From NCBI GenBank assembly GCA_937925685.1, contig CALAMI010000043.1:1-39828 (forward strand): 39,828 nt of DNA, in the 5' to 3' direction. Positions 28,155-39,702 of the stretch are shown here, one piece after another. The number at the start of each line of letters is the position of its first letter. Position 1 is the stretch's first letter. Below the pieces are notes generated by a model, which was not told where the DNA came from, searched no databases, and worked only from the letters and a program-made list of their open reading frames with translations. Both the position numbers and the translations under genes were made by a program. Source of the stretch: Candidatus Binatia bacterium. GTDB lineage: Bacteria > Desulfobacterota > Binatia > HRBIN30.

Positions 28155-30569
28155 CCGGGCCACCGCTACTACCCGTTCCTCACCGGCGAGTTCGATGAGC
28201 CGAACCCCTTGGGTGTTGCGCCCGATCACGGAAACATCGCGTACCGGGAAACGAATCACGCGGCCGGAGTCCGTGACGAGCATCACTTCGTCTTCATCGC
28301 GCACCATTTGTACGCCCACCACCTTGCCGGTCCGCTCGGTGACTTTCATGGTGATGATGCCTTTACCGCCACGTGACTGCACACGATACTCTTCCATGGC
28401 CGTGCGCTTCCCAAAGCCTCGCTCCGACACCGCGAGCAGCGTTGCCGCGGGGTCGACCACGTCGAGGCCCACGACCGCATCGCCGTCCTCCAGCGCAATC
28501 CCCCGCACTCCGGTAGCGGTACGACCCATGGGGCGAACGTCCTCCTCGCGAAAGCGAATCGACAGTCCGGCCGCAGTGGAAAGGATGATTTCACGCTGTC
28601 CATCGGTAAGCCGCACGCCGATCACCTCGTCACCCTCTTCCAAGGAAATCGCCGCAATCCCGGCACGCCGTGGGTTCGAAAAGGCCTTGAGCGGCGTCTT
28701 TTTCACCGTTCCGCGCCTCGTGGCGAAGAACACGTACGCCTCCTCGCTGAAGTTGCGCACCGGCAGCAGCGCGGAAATTTTTTCCTCTCCAGAAAGTTCC
28801 AACAAGTTGACCATCGCCTTGCCCCGGGCGGCGCGGGCGCCCTGGGGAATCTCGTGTACCTTGAGCCAAAACACCTTCCCTGAGGTGGTAAAGACCAGCA
28901 AATACGCATGCGTCGACGCTGTAAAAAGATGCTCCACGAAGTCCTCTTCTCGAGTAGTGGCGCCGATCAGTCCGCGCCCGCCGCGACGCTGCGAGCGGTA
29001 CTCACTCAAGGCACTCCGCTTCACGTAACCAGCGTGGGAAATGGTGACCACGACTTCTTCGTCGGCAATCAAATCCTCCACCGAAAGCTCTTCGACGGAC
29101 TCCACGATGTCCGTGCGCCGCGCATCCCCATACTGCTTTTGGATGTCGCGCAACTCTTGAACAATGAGAGCAGCGACCTCCCGTTCGTCGGCCAGAATTT
29201 TCCGATAACGACCAATTCGTTCGATAACCTCGTCGCGTTCCGTCAGAAGTTTTTCCCGCTCGAGATTCGTCAGTCGCTGCAAACGCATCTCGAGGATGGC
29301 CTGTGCCTGACGCTCGCTCAAACCCAAGCGCTCCATCAGCCCCGTTCGGGCAGTAGCCGGATCCGCAGCGCTGCGGATGAGCTGAAGCACTTCCTCCAGG
29401 TGATCGAGCGCGGCCTTGAGGCCGTCGAGGATGTGGAGCCGTTCCTCGGCCTGGCGGAGCTCGAACACCGTGCGCCGCACGATGACCTGGCGGCGATGGT
29501 CGAGGAACACCGACAAAGCCTCGCGGAGGCTGAGTAGCCGCGGGCGGCGATCGACGATGGCCAAGAGAGTGACATTGAAGGTGGTTTGTAAATCGGAAAG
29601 CTTGTAAAGCTGGTTCAGCACGACCTCGGCAACCGCGTCGCGCTTCAGTTCCACCACGATTCTTAGCCCATCGCGGTCGGACTCGTCGCGCAGGTCTGCA
29701 ATGCCCATCACGCGCTTCTCGTTCACCAGTTCTGCAATTCGCTCAATCAAACGCGCTTTGTTCACCTGATAAGGGATCTCGGTAATCACGATGCTTTGGC
29801 GACCGGTTTTCGGTTCGGTCTCCACCATGGCCCGGCCCCGCACAGGAATGGCACCACGGCCCGTGCGGTATGCCTCGCGGATCCCTTCGCGGCCGAGGAT
29901 CAAGCCGCCGGTGGGGAAGTCAGGTCCGGTCACGTACTCCATCAGTTTTTCGGCGCTCAACTGCGGCTGCTCCACCAAGGCAACCAGCGCATCGATAACC
30001 TCGGAGAGGTTATGCGGTGGGATACTCGTCGCCATTCCCACAGCGATGCCGGCGGCGCCGTTGATCAACAAATTCGGAACACGGGAGGGGAGGATGACGG
30101 GTTCCTGGAGAGTTTCGTCGTAATTGGGAACGAAATCGACCGTCTCCTTGTCGATGTCCGCCAAGAGTTCTGCGGCGATGCGCGCCATGCGGATTTCGGT
30201 GTAACGCATGGCCGCGGGTGGGTCGCCATCGATGGAACCAAAGTTTCCCTGCCCGTCGATCAGTGGGTAGCGCATGGAAAAATCCTGTGCCATGCGCGCC
30301 ACGGCCTCGTACACCGGCGCGTCCCCATGGGGATGGTATTTACCGATGACGTCGCCGACGACACGGGCCGATTTCTTGTACGGCTTGTTCCAGTCGTTAC
30401 CCAAGTCGTACATGGCATACAGAATGCGGCGTTGCACCGGCTTCAACCCGTCCCGCGCGTCCGGGACGGCGCGGCTGATGATGACGGAGAGGGCGTAGTC
30501 CATGAAGGACTGACGCATTTCGTCTTCTATGTTCACCGGGATGCGGTGGCCCTTTTCCAGCTGTTCCAT
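28074..30569 (-). CDS. gyrA: DNA gyrase subunit A
   Basis: GyrA carries out strand breakage and passage for negative supercoiling. The 831-residue protein has the winged-helix/tower part with catalytic Tyr123 ([11 protein letters not shown]), the GyrA box QRRGGRG in the C-terminal pinwheel and several six-bladed repeats. In the quinolone-determining region the Ser83 and Asp87 positions of E. coli are Ala84 and Glu88 (GDAPVYEAV). The tail [18 protein letters not shown] is low complexity. It starts 28 bases after gyrB on the minus strand. The 3' end overlaps the lytic transglycosylase by 81 bases. Confidence 0.97.
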   Translation of the reverse strand: MEQLEKGHRIPVNIEDEMRQSFMDYALSVIISRAVPDARDGLKPVQRRILYAMYDLGNDWNKPYKKSARVVGDVIGKYHPHGDAPVYEAVARMAQDFSMRYPLIDGQGNFGSIDGDPPAAMRYTEIRMARIAAELLADIDKETVDFVPNYDETLQEPVILPSRVPNLLINGAAGIAVGMATSIPPHNLSEVIDALVALVEQPQLSAEKLMEYVTGPDFPTGGLILGREGIREAYRTGRGAIPVRGRAMVETEPKTGRQSIVITEIPYQVNKARLIERIAELVNEKRVMGIADLRDESDRDGLRIVVELKRDAVAEVVLNQLYKLSDLQTTFNVTLLAIVDRRPRLLSLREALSVFLDHRRQVIVRRTVFELRQAEERLHILDGLKAALDHLEEVLQLIRSAADPATARTGLMERLGLSERQAQAILEMRLQRLTNLEREKLLTERDEVIERIGRYRKILADEREVAALIVQELRDIQKQYGDARRTDIVESVEELSVEDLIADEEVVVTISHAGYVKRSALSEYRSQRRGGRGLIGATTREEDFVEHLFTASTHAYLLVFTTSGKVFWLKVHEIPQGARAARGKAMVNLLELSGEEKISALLPVRNFSEEAYVFFATRRGTVKKTPLKAFSNPRRAGIAAISLEEGDEVIGVRLTDGQREIILSTAAGLSIRFREEDVRPMGRTATGVRGIALEDGDAVVGLDVVDPAATLLAVSERGFGKRTAMEEYRVQSRGGKGIITMKVTERTGKVVGVQMVRDEDEVMLVTDSGRVIRFPVRDVSVIGRNTQGVRLIELAGEERVVAVARLAEREAEPEDRSNGNGSAAGQSSGEG

Positions 30570-30597
30570 GGGTCGCCGTTCGTCCTGCGCAGTGGAA

Positions 30598-33084
<2,487 letters not shown>

Positions 33085-33207
33085 CTAGCAGACGAGAGCC
33101 CCCGGGGAAACTTGAGATCGGCAAAAAAAACTACGTAAAACCAATAGCTTAACTGAAAGATACAGGGTCCATCAAAACGGTTTTTGTCTCCGCCGTTGCT
33201 GTCTACC

Positions 33208-34320
33208 TTAGCTGAGGCGCATTGGCATGAGAACGTAGAGGAACTCTGGCTCGTCCGGGACACGAAAAATTGTTGGCGACTCGTCGTCTTCTAACTCCAC
33301 CGCGACCGTGGTGTCGCCGGGGAACAATCCCAACACGTCTAGCAAGTAACGCACATTGAAGCCAATGGTGAACGTGTCCCCCGTGTATTCTGCTTCAACC
33401 TCTTCCCGTGCCTCCCCCAACTCCGTGTTCCTTGCCCACATCTCCACCTTGCCAGAATCGAGTGTCAGCCGTACCGGATGCGTTTGCTCCACAGCGAGCA
33501 CGCCCACGCGGCGCAGTGCCTGGCTCCAGCGCCCGGCGGGAATTCTCAGTGCCCGCTTTGACTCCCGCGGAATGACTGCCTCATAGCTAGGAAACTCCGC
33601 CTGAACGGTGCGCATTGCCAGTTCCACATCCCCTGCACCGAGAAAGACAACACCACCTGCGAACGTCAGTTGCACCTCGCCGCTTAGGCCGTCCAGGACT
33701 TTCAACATTTCCGTCACTGCTTTACGCGAGAGGATCACCGATGCGTCGGCGCGTACCCCCTTCAACGGCCGGCTCACTAAGCTTAAGCGATGCCCGTCAG
33801 AGGCAACGACATTCAGCAACCCATCGCGCCGCTCGAAACACACGCCACACAGCGCGGGACGAGCCTCATCTGCCGACGACGCAAACAAGGTAAGTTCCAA
33901 CATGCGCCGGAGGTTCTCGGCATCGATGCTAAGCTGTGCCTTGGTTTTGGCCTCCGGGGCAGCAGGCATCGCCGGGAATTCCTCTGGATCGATACCGACG
34001 ATGCGGAACTGCGAACGGCCTTGCTTGACTTCCAATTGGTACCGCTCGTCAGTGCGCAGTTCGATTTCTCCGTCGGCCAGCGAGCGGACGATCTCGTACA
34101 AAACCCGTGCATTTGCGGTTGCAGCCCCTCGTTTGCTTACAACAGCACCAGAGCGTCGGCGTAGCCCAATTTCCTGATCTGTGGCAAGAATGGTGGCCTC
34201 GCGGTTGCTAACCTGGATCAACACGTGAGCTAATACCGGTAGCGTAACCCTGCGATCGACAATTCCTTGTGCCAAATAGAGAGCACCCAGGAGGTCATCT
34301 TTCGTCATACGGCATTCCAT
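33208..34320 (-). CDS. dnaN: DNA polymerase III beta sliding clamp
   Basis: The clamp encircles DNA and tethers polymerase III. The 370-residue protein has three repeated domains and ends with FLYVLMPMRLS, the family C-terminus. LPVLAHVLIQVSNREATILATD is the typical first-domain strand pair. ATG 34320 has GAGGAG 7 bases upstream, so it is preferred over the ATG at 34308. It is separated from dnaA by 156 bases that hold DnaA boxes. recF, which often follows dnaN, is absent. Confidence 0.97.
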   Translation of the reverse strand: MECRMTKDDLLGALYLAQGIVDRRVTLPVLAHVLIQVSNREATILATDQEIGLRRRSGAVVSKRGAATANARVLYEIVRSLADGEIELRTDERYQLEVKQGRSQFRIVGIDPEEFPAMPAAPEAKTKAQLSIDAENLRRMLELTLFASSADEARPALCGVCFERRDGLLNVVASDGHRLSLVSRPLKGVRADASVILSRKAVTEMLKVLDGLSGEVQLTFAGGVVFLGAGDVELAMRTVQAEFPSYEAVIPRESKRALRIPAGRWSQALRRVGVLAVEQTHPVRLTLDSGKVEMWARNTELGEAREEVEAEYTGDTFTIGFNVRYLLDVLGLFPGDTTVAVELEDDESPTIFRVPDEPEFLYVLMPMRLS

Positions 34321-34476
34321 ATGTGTTCTCCTCGTTATCTTCTTTGCGGTGTTTTTAAGAAAATTTCGTATCCGTCGTATGGGTTGTGGATTTGTGAAAA
34401 ACCCCTCGGCGGCGGGAAAAATTCTCCCTAACCGCTGTGGAAAATGCTTGCAAAGCGCTGTGCATAGTTACACGAC
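34321..34476. other. dnaA-dnaN intergenic part of oriC
   Basis: Three DnaA-box-like 9-mers point in the minus direction: TGTGGATTT (34385-34393, 7/9 against TTATCCACA), TGTGGAAAA (34436-34444, fits TTWTNCACA) and TGTGCATAG (34459-34467, 8/9). An AT-rich run at 34350-34370 (GTTTTTAAGAAAATTTCG) could be the unwinding element. With the boxes upstream of dnaA this makes a bipartite origin likely. Confidence 0.65.
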
Positions 34477-35838
34477 CTACTCTCTCTCTGGGGCGGGTTT
34501 CCACGGTGACAGTGGGCTACCCTCACCAGTTCTCACAATGCGCCGGAGCGATTCAATGACTCGGCGGAGTTCCGGCTCCAGAGTCTGGCGCCGCTCGATA
34601 CTCGTCACCGCGTGAATGACAGTGGTGTGGTCTCGGCCACCGAAACATTCGCCGATGTAGGGGAAAGAAGCACCGAGATCCTGGCGGCAAAGATACATGG
34701 CAATTTGCCGGGCGGTGGCAATGGCGCGGGAACGGCGCGGCGACCGGAGGTCCTCTACCCGCAAACCAAAGAAGTGAGCCACGGTTTCCTGAATTCGCTC
34801 TAAGGTAACGGGTCTGTCCTCGCCTCTGGTCGTCGAGCCAAGCACTTTTTGCGCTAGGTCCAAGGTTATGTCCGCTCCCGTAAGAGAGGCCAAGGCAAGG
34901 AGCCTGGTTAGAATGCCGTGAAGTTCGCGGACGCTGTGGCCGAGATGTTGCGCTAGCGTCAAGGCAACCTCGTAGGGGAGTTCTACCCCCTCGAGTTGTG
35001 CCTTCCTCTGCAAGATGGCCACTCGGGTTTCCAGCTCGGGCGGTTGTATGTCCACGACGAGGCCCCAGGTGAAGCGGTTTCGCAGGCGCTCTTCGAGTTG
35101 CAGGAGTTCGTCCGGGGGCCGGTCTGCTGCAAGTACGATTTGCTTGCCGGATTCATGCAAGGTGTTGAAGATATGAAAGAATTCTTCCTGCGTTCGCTCG
35201 CGCCCGGCAAGCAGCTGGACATCATCGACGAGAAGAACGTCGATGCGGTGGAAACGAGCCTTGAAGTGCGGTAGGCGATTGCGCCGGATGGCGTAAACAA
35301 CTTCTGCCATAAAGGCGTCAGCCGTTACATAGCGCACCTCCAGAGCGGGGTGCTGTTCGCGGATGCCGTGAGCGATGGCGTGCAGTAGATGGGTCTTGCC
35401 AAGGCCAACGTTGCCGTAAAGGAAAAGTGGGTTGTACTGCCGGCCTGGGTTACGGGCCACCGCGAAGGCAGCCGCATGAGCAAATCGGTTGGTAGGGCCG
35501 ACAACAAAATGCTCGAAGGTACGCCCGTGGCCGGTGTCGGGGATGCCTTCGGCTTCGTTGGAGTCAGGGGCGCGGAAAAACGGGAAGAGCTCACGCTGCG
35601 GTGAACGAGCAACACGAATGTGGACCCGCACGGGTCGCCCCATCGCCTGCGAGAGCGAGGCTTGAATTTTGGGGAGCAGCTTCTCGCGGGCGATTGCCGC
35701 TAGTAAGGGCTTTACCTCCAGCAAACAGCGCTCTTTGTCGTGAGCTACATACTGGACTGCACGCAATGCAGCCTCTTCTTCCATCGTTGCAGCTTGGCTG
35801 CGTAATCGCTCGATGACGGAGTTAAGCTGCTCTCGCAT
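34477..35838 (-). CDS. dnaA: Chromosomal replication initiator DnaA
   Basis: DnaA-ATP oligomerises on DnaA boxes and opens the origin. The 453-residue protein has the AAA+ domain with Walker A GNVGLGKTHLLHAI, Walker B VLLVDDVQLL and the RLRNRFTWG stretch with the arginine finger, plus the C-terminal DNA-binding domain with FGGRDHTTVIHAV. The N-terminal domain I is divergent: it lacks the usual early Trp, keeping only the second half (LLPKIQASLSQAMGRPVRVHI). ATG 35838 is chosen; GTG 35850 and TTG 35862 are in frame but run over a DnaA box. It is divergent from hemL. Confidence 0.96.
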   Translation of the reverse strand: MREQLNSVIERLRSQAATMEEEAALRAVQYVAHDKERCLLEVKPLLAAIAREKLLPKIQASLSQAMGRPVRVHIRVARSPQRELFPFFRAPDSNEAEGIPDTGHGRTFEHFVVGPTNRFAHAAAFAVARNPGRQYNPLFLYGNVGLGKTHLLHAIAHGIREQHPALEVRYVTADAFMAEVVYAIRRNRLPHFKARFHRIDVLLVDDVQLLAGRERTQEEFFHIFNTLHESGKQIVLAADRPPDELLQLEERLRNRFTWGLVVDIQPPELETRVAILQRKAQLEGVELPYEVALTLAQHLGHSVRELHGILTRLLALASLTGADITLDLAQKVLGSTTRGEDRPVTLERIQETVAHFFGLRVEDLRSPRRSRAIATARQIAMYLCRQDLGASFPYIGECFGGRDHTTVIHAVTSIERRQTLEPELRRVIESLRRIVRTGEGSPLSPWKPAPERE

Positions 35839-35842
35839 CGGC

Positions 35843-35932
35843 CTATCCACAGTTGGGGACAAGATCGAATTGCCTCAATTGCACCCACGCATAGTACCTG
35901 TGCGCAAAGTCCTTGTCCACAGCTTATCCACA
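35843..35932 (-). promoter_or_regulatory. DnaA boxes and dnaA promoter (oriC, dnaA-upstream part)
   Basis: Plus-strand boxes are CTATCCACA (35843-35851, 8/9), TTGTCCACA (35913-35921, 8/9) and TTATCCACA (35924-35932, perfect). On the minus strand TGGACA (35914-35919) and TACTAT (35891-35896) stand 17 bases apart, a good -35/-10 for dnaA. The -35 lies inside a DnaA box, so DnaA probably represses its own gene. Confidence 0.75.
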
Positions 35933-36032
35933 GCTCCTGCTGACTCGCTCTAGCGCTCACCCTCGGGGGTGTGTCCGTGTGCAGAGCGGCGGGTCGTTGA
36001 GCCTCAGTGCAGGGGGCGCTAGCGACCTGCGC

Positions 36033-37325
36033 ATGGCGTCGTCGCTATCTGCCCAATTATTTCATCGAGCTCAACGCAGCATCCCCGGCGGGGTAAACAG
36101 CCCCGTCCGCGCGTGGAAGGCGGTGGGCGGAGAGCCCCGGTTTATCCAGCGTGGTAAAGGTTGTTTTGTATGGGATGTGGAGGGGCGATCTTACATCGAC
36201 TACGTCGGCTCTTGGGGCCCGTTAATCCTCGGACACGCCTCGCCCGAAGTGCTGCGGGCCATCAACGATGCGATGCGCGATGGTACGTCGTTCGGGGCGC
36301 CAACGCCCCGAGAGGTCGAGTTCGCCGAGAAGCTTTGTAGCGCTTTGCCCTCTGTCGAGATGGTGCGCCTCACAAGTTCCGGCACCGAGGCCACGATGGC
36401 ACTGCTACGCCTGGCGCGTGCCTTCACCGGCCGAAGCCGCATCGTGAAGTTCGACGGTTGCTATCACGGCCATGTCGACTCCTTGCTTGTGGCAGCAGGG
36501 TCGGGGGCAGCAACCTTGGGTGTGCCTGACAGCGCGGGTGTGCTTCCAGCGGTGGCGGAAACAACCCTGGTAGCGACATTCAACGACATAGAGTCCGTCG
36601 AGGCTTGTTTCGACCGCTTTCCGGGGGAGATTGCGGCTGTCATTGTCGAGCCCGTTGTCGGCAATATGGGGGTGATACCTCCTGACGAGAACTTCCTGAG
36701 CGAGCTGCGAAAGTGCTGCGAAGAGAATGGGGCGTTGCTCGTTTTTGACGAGGTCATGACCGGTTTTCGGGTGGCTTGGGGTGGGGCTCAACAGCGGTAT
36801 GGTGTCGTCCCCGATCTCACCTCCTTGGGTAAAGTCGTCGGTGGGGGGTTACCTCTGGCGGCGTTTGGGGGCCGGCGTGACATTATGGAGCTTGTGGCTC
36901 CGGTGGGTTCGGTTTATCACGCTGGCACGCTATCGGGAAATCCGTTGGCTGTGGCAGCGGGTTTACGAACGCTCGAGGTGCTGGAGCGACCCGGTACGTA
37001 CGAGCGTTTGGAGGAGCTGGGACAACGTCTGGAAAAGGGCTTATGGGAAGTGCTGGCAGACAGCGGCGTACGCGGCTGCGTCAATCGGGTTGGGTCCATG
37101 TGGACCATCTTCCTCGGCGTCTCGCAAGTGCGCAATGCTCGAGATGCCAGAGCGGTGGACCGCGATCTCTTTTGCCGCTGGTTTCAGGGAATGCTCGAGG
37201 AGGGGATTTACTTGCCGCCCTCGCCGTTCGAGGCGGCGTTCCTTTCCTTGGCACACACCGAAGCCGAGATTGACGTTACCGTGGGCGCTGCGGCGCGGGT
37301 GCTCCGCCGCCTTGGGGGAGGCTGA
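36033..37325 (+). CDS. hemL: Glutamate-1-semialdehyde 2,1-aminomutase
   Basis: HemL converts glutamate-1-semialdehyde to 5-aminolevulinate with pyridoxal phosphate, the last step of the C5 route to haem and other tetrapyrroles. The 430-residue protein has IPGGVNSPVRAWKAVGG at its start, ENGALLVFDEVMTGFR, and the PLP lysine Lys267 in SLGKVVGGGLPLAAFGG. HAGTLSGNPLAVAAG follows as usual. The ATG at 36033 is chosen because upstream codons show no similarity; the open frame reaches back to 35913 through the DnaA boxes. It overlaps the next gene by one base (TGATG). Confidence 0.96.
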   Translation: MASSLSAQLFHRAQRSIPGGVNSPVRAWKAVGGEPRFIQRGKGCFVWDVEGRSYIDYVGSWGPLILGHASPEVLRAINDAMRDGTSFGAPTPREVEFAEKLCSALPSVEMVRLTSSGTEATMALLRLARAFTGRSRIVKFDGCYHGHVDSLLVAAGSGAATLGVPDSAGVLPAVAETTLVATFNDIESVEACFDRFPGEIAAVIVEPVVGNMGVIPPDENFLSELRKCCEENGALLVFDEVMTGFRVAWGGAQQRYGVVPDLTSLGKVVGGGLPLAAFGGRRDIMELVAPVGSVYHAGTLSGNPLAVAAGLRTLEVLERPGTYERLEELGQRLEKGLWEVLADSGVRGCVNRVGSMWTIFLGVSQVRNARDARAVDRDLFCRWFQGMLEEGIYLPPSPFEAAFLSLAHTEAEIDVTVGAAARVLRRLGGG

Positions 37326-37579
37326 TGGCGTTCGACCCGCGAACCTGGGCGCGCCTTGGGCCGCTGCTTGCGGGGGGAACGGAGCTGGCGGCTGGTGTCG
37401 TCGGCGGGGTGATTGCAGGGTATTACTTAGATCGCTATTTGGGCTCGGCCCCGTGGCTCACCTTGTTGTTTACCGTTGCCGGGCTTGCCGGAGGTTTGGG
37501 CCGTTTGCTGTGGGTGCTGAAGCGGTTGGAGAAAAAACAGGATCCGGAGAATGAGTCTCGCCTTACGCAGCGTGATTGA
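37325..37579 (+). CDS. atpZ: AtpZ-like ATP synthase accessory protein
   Basis: The 84-residue protein has two membrane helices (AAGVVGGVIAGYYLDRYLG and LTLLFTVAGLAGGLGRLLWV) with the G-x-x-x-D-x-x-L pattern of AtpZ/AtpI-type small proteins encoded before Fo genes. Known members help assemble the c-ring or conduct Mg2+ or Ca2+. The start shares a base with the hemL stop, so it is coupled to hemL. A 29-base overlap links it to the next gene. Confidence 0.85.
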   Translation: MAFDPRTWARLGPLLAGGTELAAGVVGGVIAGYYLDRYLGSAPWLTLLFTVAGLAGGLGRLLWVLKRLEKKQDPENESRLTQRD

Positions 37580-37940
37580 GTGGCATATCGCTTTGTCCGC
37601 AGCGGCAGCTTTGGTTGTCGGTTGGAGCGGGGTGGGCGAAAGCTGGAGTTTGGTGGCGGGTGCGGCTTGGGCACTGATGAACCTGTTTCTGTGGGCCGTC
37701 ATTGTTCGCACCTTGGTGCGAGTACGGCAGGGCGGAACTGTTCAGAAGCGGTTACGATGGATGACGTGGGGCGCCGTTACCGGCAAGATAGGGTTGTTTC
37801 TCGCGCTGGGTGCCGCGCTACTGCTGAAGCTACCCGTGGAGCCTGTGAGCTTTGCCGCTGGGGTGGCCGTTTTAACGTTGGCTTTCGTGCTGAGTTCCGT
37901 CGTTAGCAGCACGCGCCGCCCTGCATGGAAGGAGGCCTAA
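37551..37940 (+). CDS. atpI: ATP synthase subunit I-like protein (AtpI)
   Basis: The 129-residue protein has four predicted membrane helices (IALSAAAALVVGWSG, LVAGAAWALMNLFLWAVIV, GKIGLFLALGAALLL, AAGVAVLTLAFVLSSVV), matching the small AtpI proteins found ahead of atpB. AtpI is thought to aid c-ring assembly. Its sequence is poorly conserved, and the call rests on size, topology and position before atpB. Confidence 0.78.
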   Translation: MSLALRSVIEWHIALSAAAALVVGWSGVGESWSLVAGAAWALMNLFLWAVIVRTLVRVRQGGTVQKRLRWMTWGAVTGKIGLFLALGAALLLKLPVEPVSFAAGVAVLTLAFVLSSVVSSTRRPAWKEA

Positions 37941-37945
37941 GCCGA

Positions 37946-38674
37946 ATGGATCACTCGTTCCTATGGGTGCAGCTCCTCCCGGGTGTACGCGAGCTTCCGC
38001 CTCACACGGTGCATGCGACGCTGGTGATGATCTTGCTCGTCTTCTGGGCCTGGTTGGCGCGGCGGCAGATGCAGCGTGTGGCTGACCCAGTAGTACCGGA
38101 TGCGACGCTGACCTGGCGCAACTCCATGGAGGTCTTTGTCGAGTGGTTCGTTGGCTTTATCGAAGGAGTGCTCGGTCCCGGAGGGCGCAAATACCTCCAC
38201 GTGTATGCGACCTTCTTCATCTTTATCCTGGTGGCAAACCTCATGGGCTTGTTTCCCGGGTTTTCGCCGCCGACGAGTAACTTCAACGTGACCTTCGCGC
38301 TTGGGGTGACGTCCTTGCTCTTCTACGTGACGTTTGGCCTGCTGCACAACGGCATGGCGTACTTGAAGCACCATTTGGGACCGATTTTCTGGTTGGCTCC
38401 ATTGATGCTTCCGCTGGAGATCGCGGACAACTTGATTCGACCGGTATCGTTGGGTTTGCGTCTTTTTGGCAACATGACGGGCGACCACTTGGTGCTAGAA
38501 ATTTTTACGGAACTCACGAAGGTCATTATTCCAGTGGCCTTTTATGTGCTGGGGGCATTTGTTTCCTTGGTACAGGCGTTTGTGTTTACGATCCTCAGCG
38601 TGGTCTACTTGTCGCTGGCCATTGCTGATCACGGCCATCATGAAGAACACAAGCATGCGGAGGCCCACGTGTAG
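37946..38674 (+). CDS. atpB: ATP synthase Fo subunit a (AtpB)
   Basis: Subunit a forms the two proton half-channels beside the c-ring. The 242-residue protein has five or six membrane helices and the conserved SLGLRLFGNMTGDH block with the essential arginine. ATG 37946 has AAGGAGG about 9 bases upstream, so it is preferred over ATG 37925, which would overlap atpI. A His/Glu-rich tail (HGHHEEHKHAEAHV) ends the protein. It is separate from the F1 genes at 11302-17121. Confidence 0.96.
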   Translation: MDHSFLWVQLLPGVRELPPHTVHATLVMILLVFWAWLARRQMQRVADPVVPDATLTWRNSMEVFVEWFVGFIEGVLGPGGRKYLHVYATFFIFILVANLMGLFPGFSPPTSNFNVTFALGVTSLLFYVTFGLLHNGMAYLKHHLGPIFWLAPLMLPLEIADNLIRPVSLGLRLFGNMTGDHLVLEIFTELTKVIIPVAFYVLGAFVSLVQAFVFTILSVVYLSLAIADHGHHEEHKHAEAHV

Positions 38675-38787
38675 TGGGAAGCAGAGTTGCTTATAACGCT
38701 GTCGAAGCGGTGCCACCGGTGGCGAGGAGGACAGAGAAGGTGGGGTGCCAGACTTCTGGCGGCGACAAAGCTCGGAGGAGGTAGGTT

Positions 38788-39096
38788 ATGCAGTCTCTCG
38801 TTCGCTTTTTCTCTTGGTTGGTCGCTGTGATGGCGATCGCTGTCCCTGCGCTGGCTGCGGAGGACGGAAGTGCCAGCGGCTGGATTGGTCTGGGCGCCGG
38901 TCTGGGCATTGGCATTGCCGCGGGTGGCGTGGCTTTGGGGCAAGGTCGCACTGGCGCCGCAGCCATGGAATCGATTGGCCGGAACCCGAACTCGGCTGAT
39001 CGCATCCAAACGCCCATGATTATCGCCTTGGCCATGATGGAGGCTTTGGCGATTTACGCTCTGGTGATCACCTTCTTCTTACAAGGAAAGATTTAA
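38788..39096 (+). CDS. atpE: ATP synthase Fo subunit c (AtpE)
   Basis: The c subunit is the rotor ring that carries ions. The 102-residue protein has a signal-like leader (FFSWLVAVMAIAVPALAAED) ending at an AxA site, then the two helices joined by the RNP loop (GRNPNSADR). The ion-carrying Glu85 lies in MMEALAIYALVI. Gln52 aligns with the Na+-binding Gln of Ilyobacter, but Glu85 is followed by Ala, not Ser or Thr, so proton use is more likely. The ribosome-binding site is GGAGGAGG. It follows atpB by 113 bases. Confidence 0.96.
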   Translation: MQSLVRFFSWLVAVMAIAVPALAAEDGSASGWIGLGAGLGIGIAAGGVALGQGRTGAAAMESIGRNPNSADRIQTPMIIALAMMEALAIYALVITFFLQGKI

Positions 39097-39145
39097 CCAG
39101 GCACATACGGTTTTGGGGGATCGGTATGCGGGAGGCGGAAGTGGG

Positions 39146-39664
39146 ATGCATGCCCGCCTCCCCGTGGCTTGTGCCCCGGGAAGAGCCTGCGGTCCAGTTG
39201 TGACGTTTCTTGTAAGGCTCTTCGCGTCGGGGTTCTTTCTGGGGTACATTCCCGTTGCCCCGGGCACCTTTGGCTCGCTGATAGGAATCCCGCTAGCGGT
39301 TGCCCAGGCGCGATTGGTCGCTTGGGGGTGGTGGGCTCCTTTCGCGAGCTTTGCGTTGTTTGTCTGCGTTGCTTCGTGGATTGCCGGGCGAGCGGAAAAA
39401 GTGTTCGGGCGCAAGGACAGTAGCCGCATCGTCATCGACGAAGTGGCTGGTTATCTGGCAGCAACGCTGTTTCTGCCCGCCACATGGGGCGTGCTGCTGG
39501 CTGCCTTTGCCTTCTTTCGGCTGTTCGACGTCTTGAAGCCCTTCCCCGCCGCGCATATCGATCGGCAGCTGCATGGGGGTTGGGGGGTGGTGCTGGATGA
39601 TGTCGTTGCGGGCATCTATGCCCAAGCGTGCGTGAGACTGCTGGTGGTCGCCGGCTGGCTGTAA
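39146..39664 (+). CDS. pgpA: Phosphatidylglycerophosphatase A
   Basis: PgpA dephosphorylates phosphatidylglycerol phosphate to phosphatidylglycerol, for cell-envelope lipids. The 172-residue protein has VAPGTFGSLIG, the metal-binding RIVIDEVAGYLAA and FFRLFDVLKPFPA, in the family order, with four membrane helices. ATG 39146 has GGAGG 10 bases upstream; GTG near 39200 is possible. It follows atpE by 49 bases and may be co-transcribed. Confidence 0.92.
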   Translation: MHARLPVACAPGRACGPVVTFLVRLFASGFFLGYIPVAPGTFGSLIGIPLAVAQARLVAWGWWAPFASFALFVCVASWIAGRAEKVFGRKDSSRIVIDEVAGYLAATLFLPATWGVLLAAFAFFRLFDVLKPFPAAHIDRQLHGGWGVVLDDVVAGIYAQACVRLLVVAGWL

Positions 39665-39668
39665 CCTC

Positions 39669-39702
39669 AGCTGTCAGTTGCCAGAAGCTGTCAGTTGCCA
39701 GA
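39669..39702. repeat. 17-bp perfect tandem repeat
   Basis: AGCTGTCAGTTGCCAGA at 39669-39685 is repeated without a gap at 39686-39702, just after the pgpA stop. No terminator structure is seen in it. Confidence 0.85.

Noticed and set aside
38788..39096. Sodium-driven ATP synthase, suggested by Gln52 in AtpE
   Set aside because: The residue after Glu85 is Ala rather than Ser or Thr, so the Na+ ligand set is incomplete.
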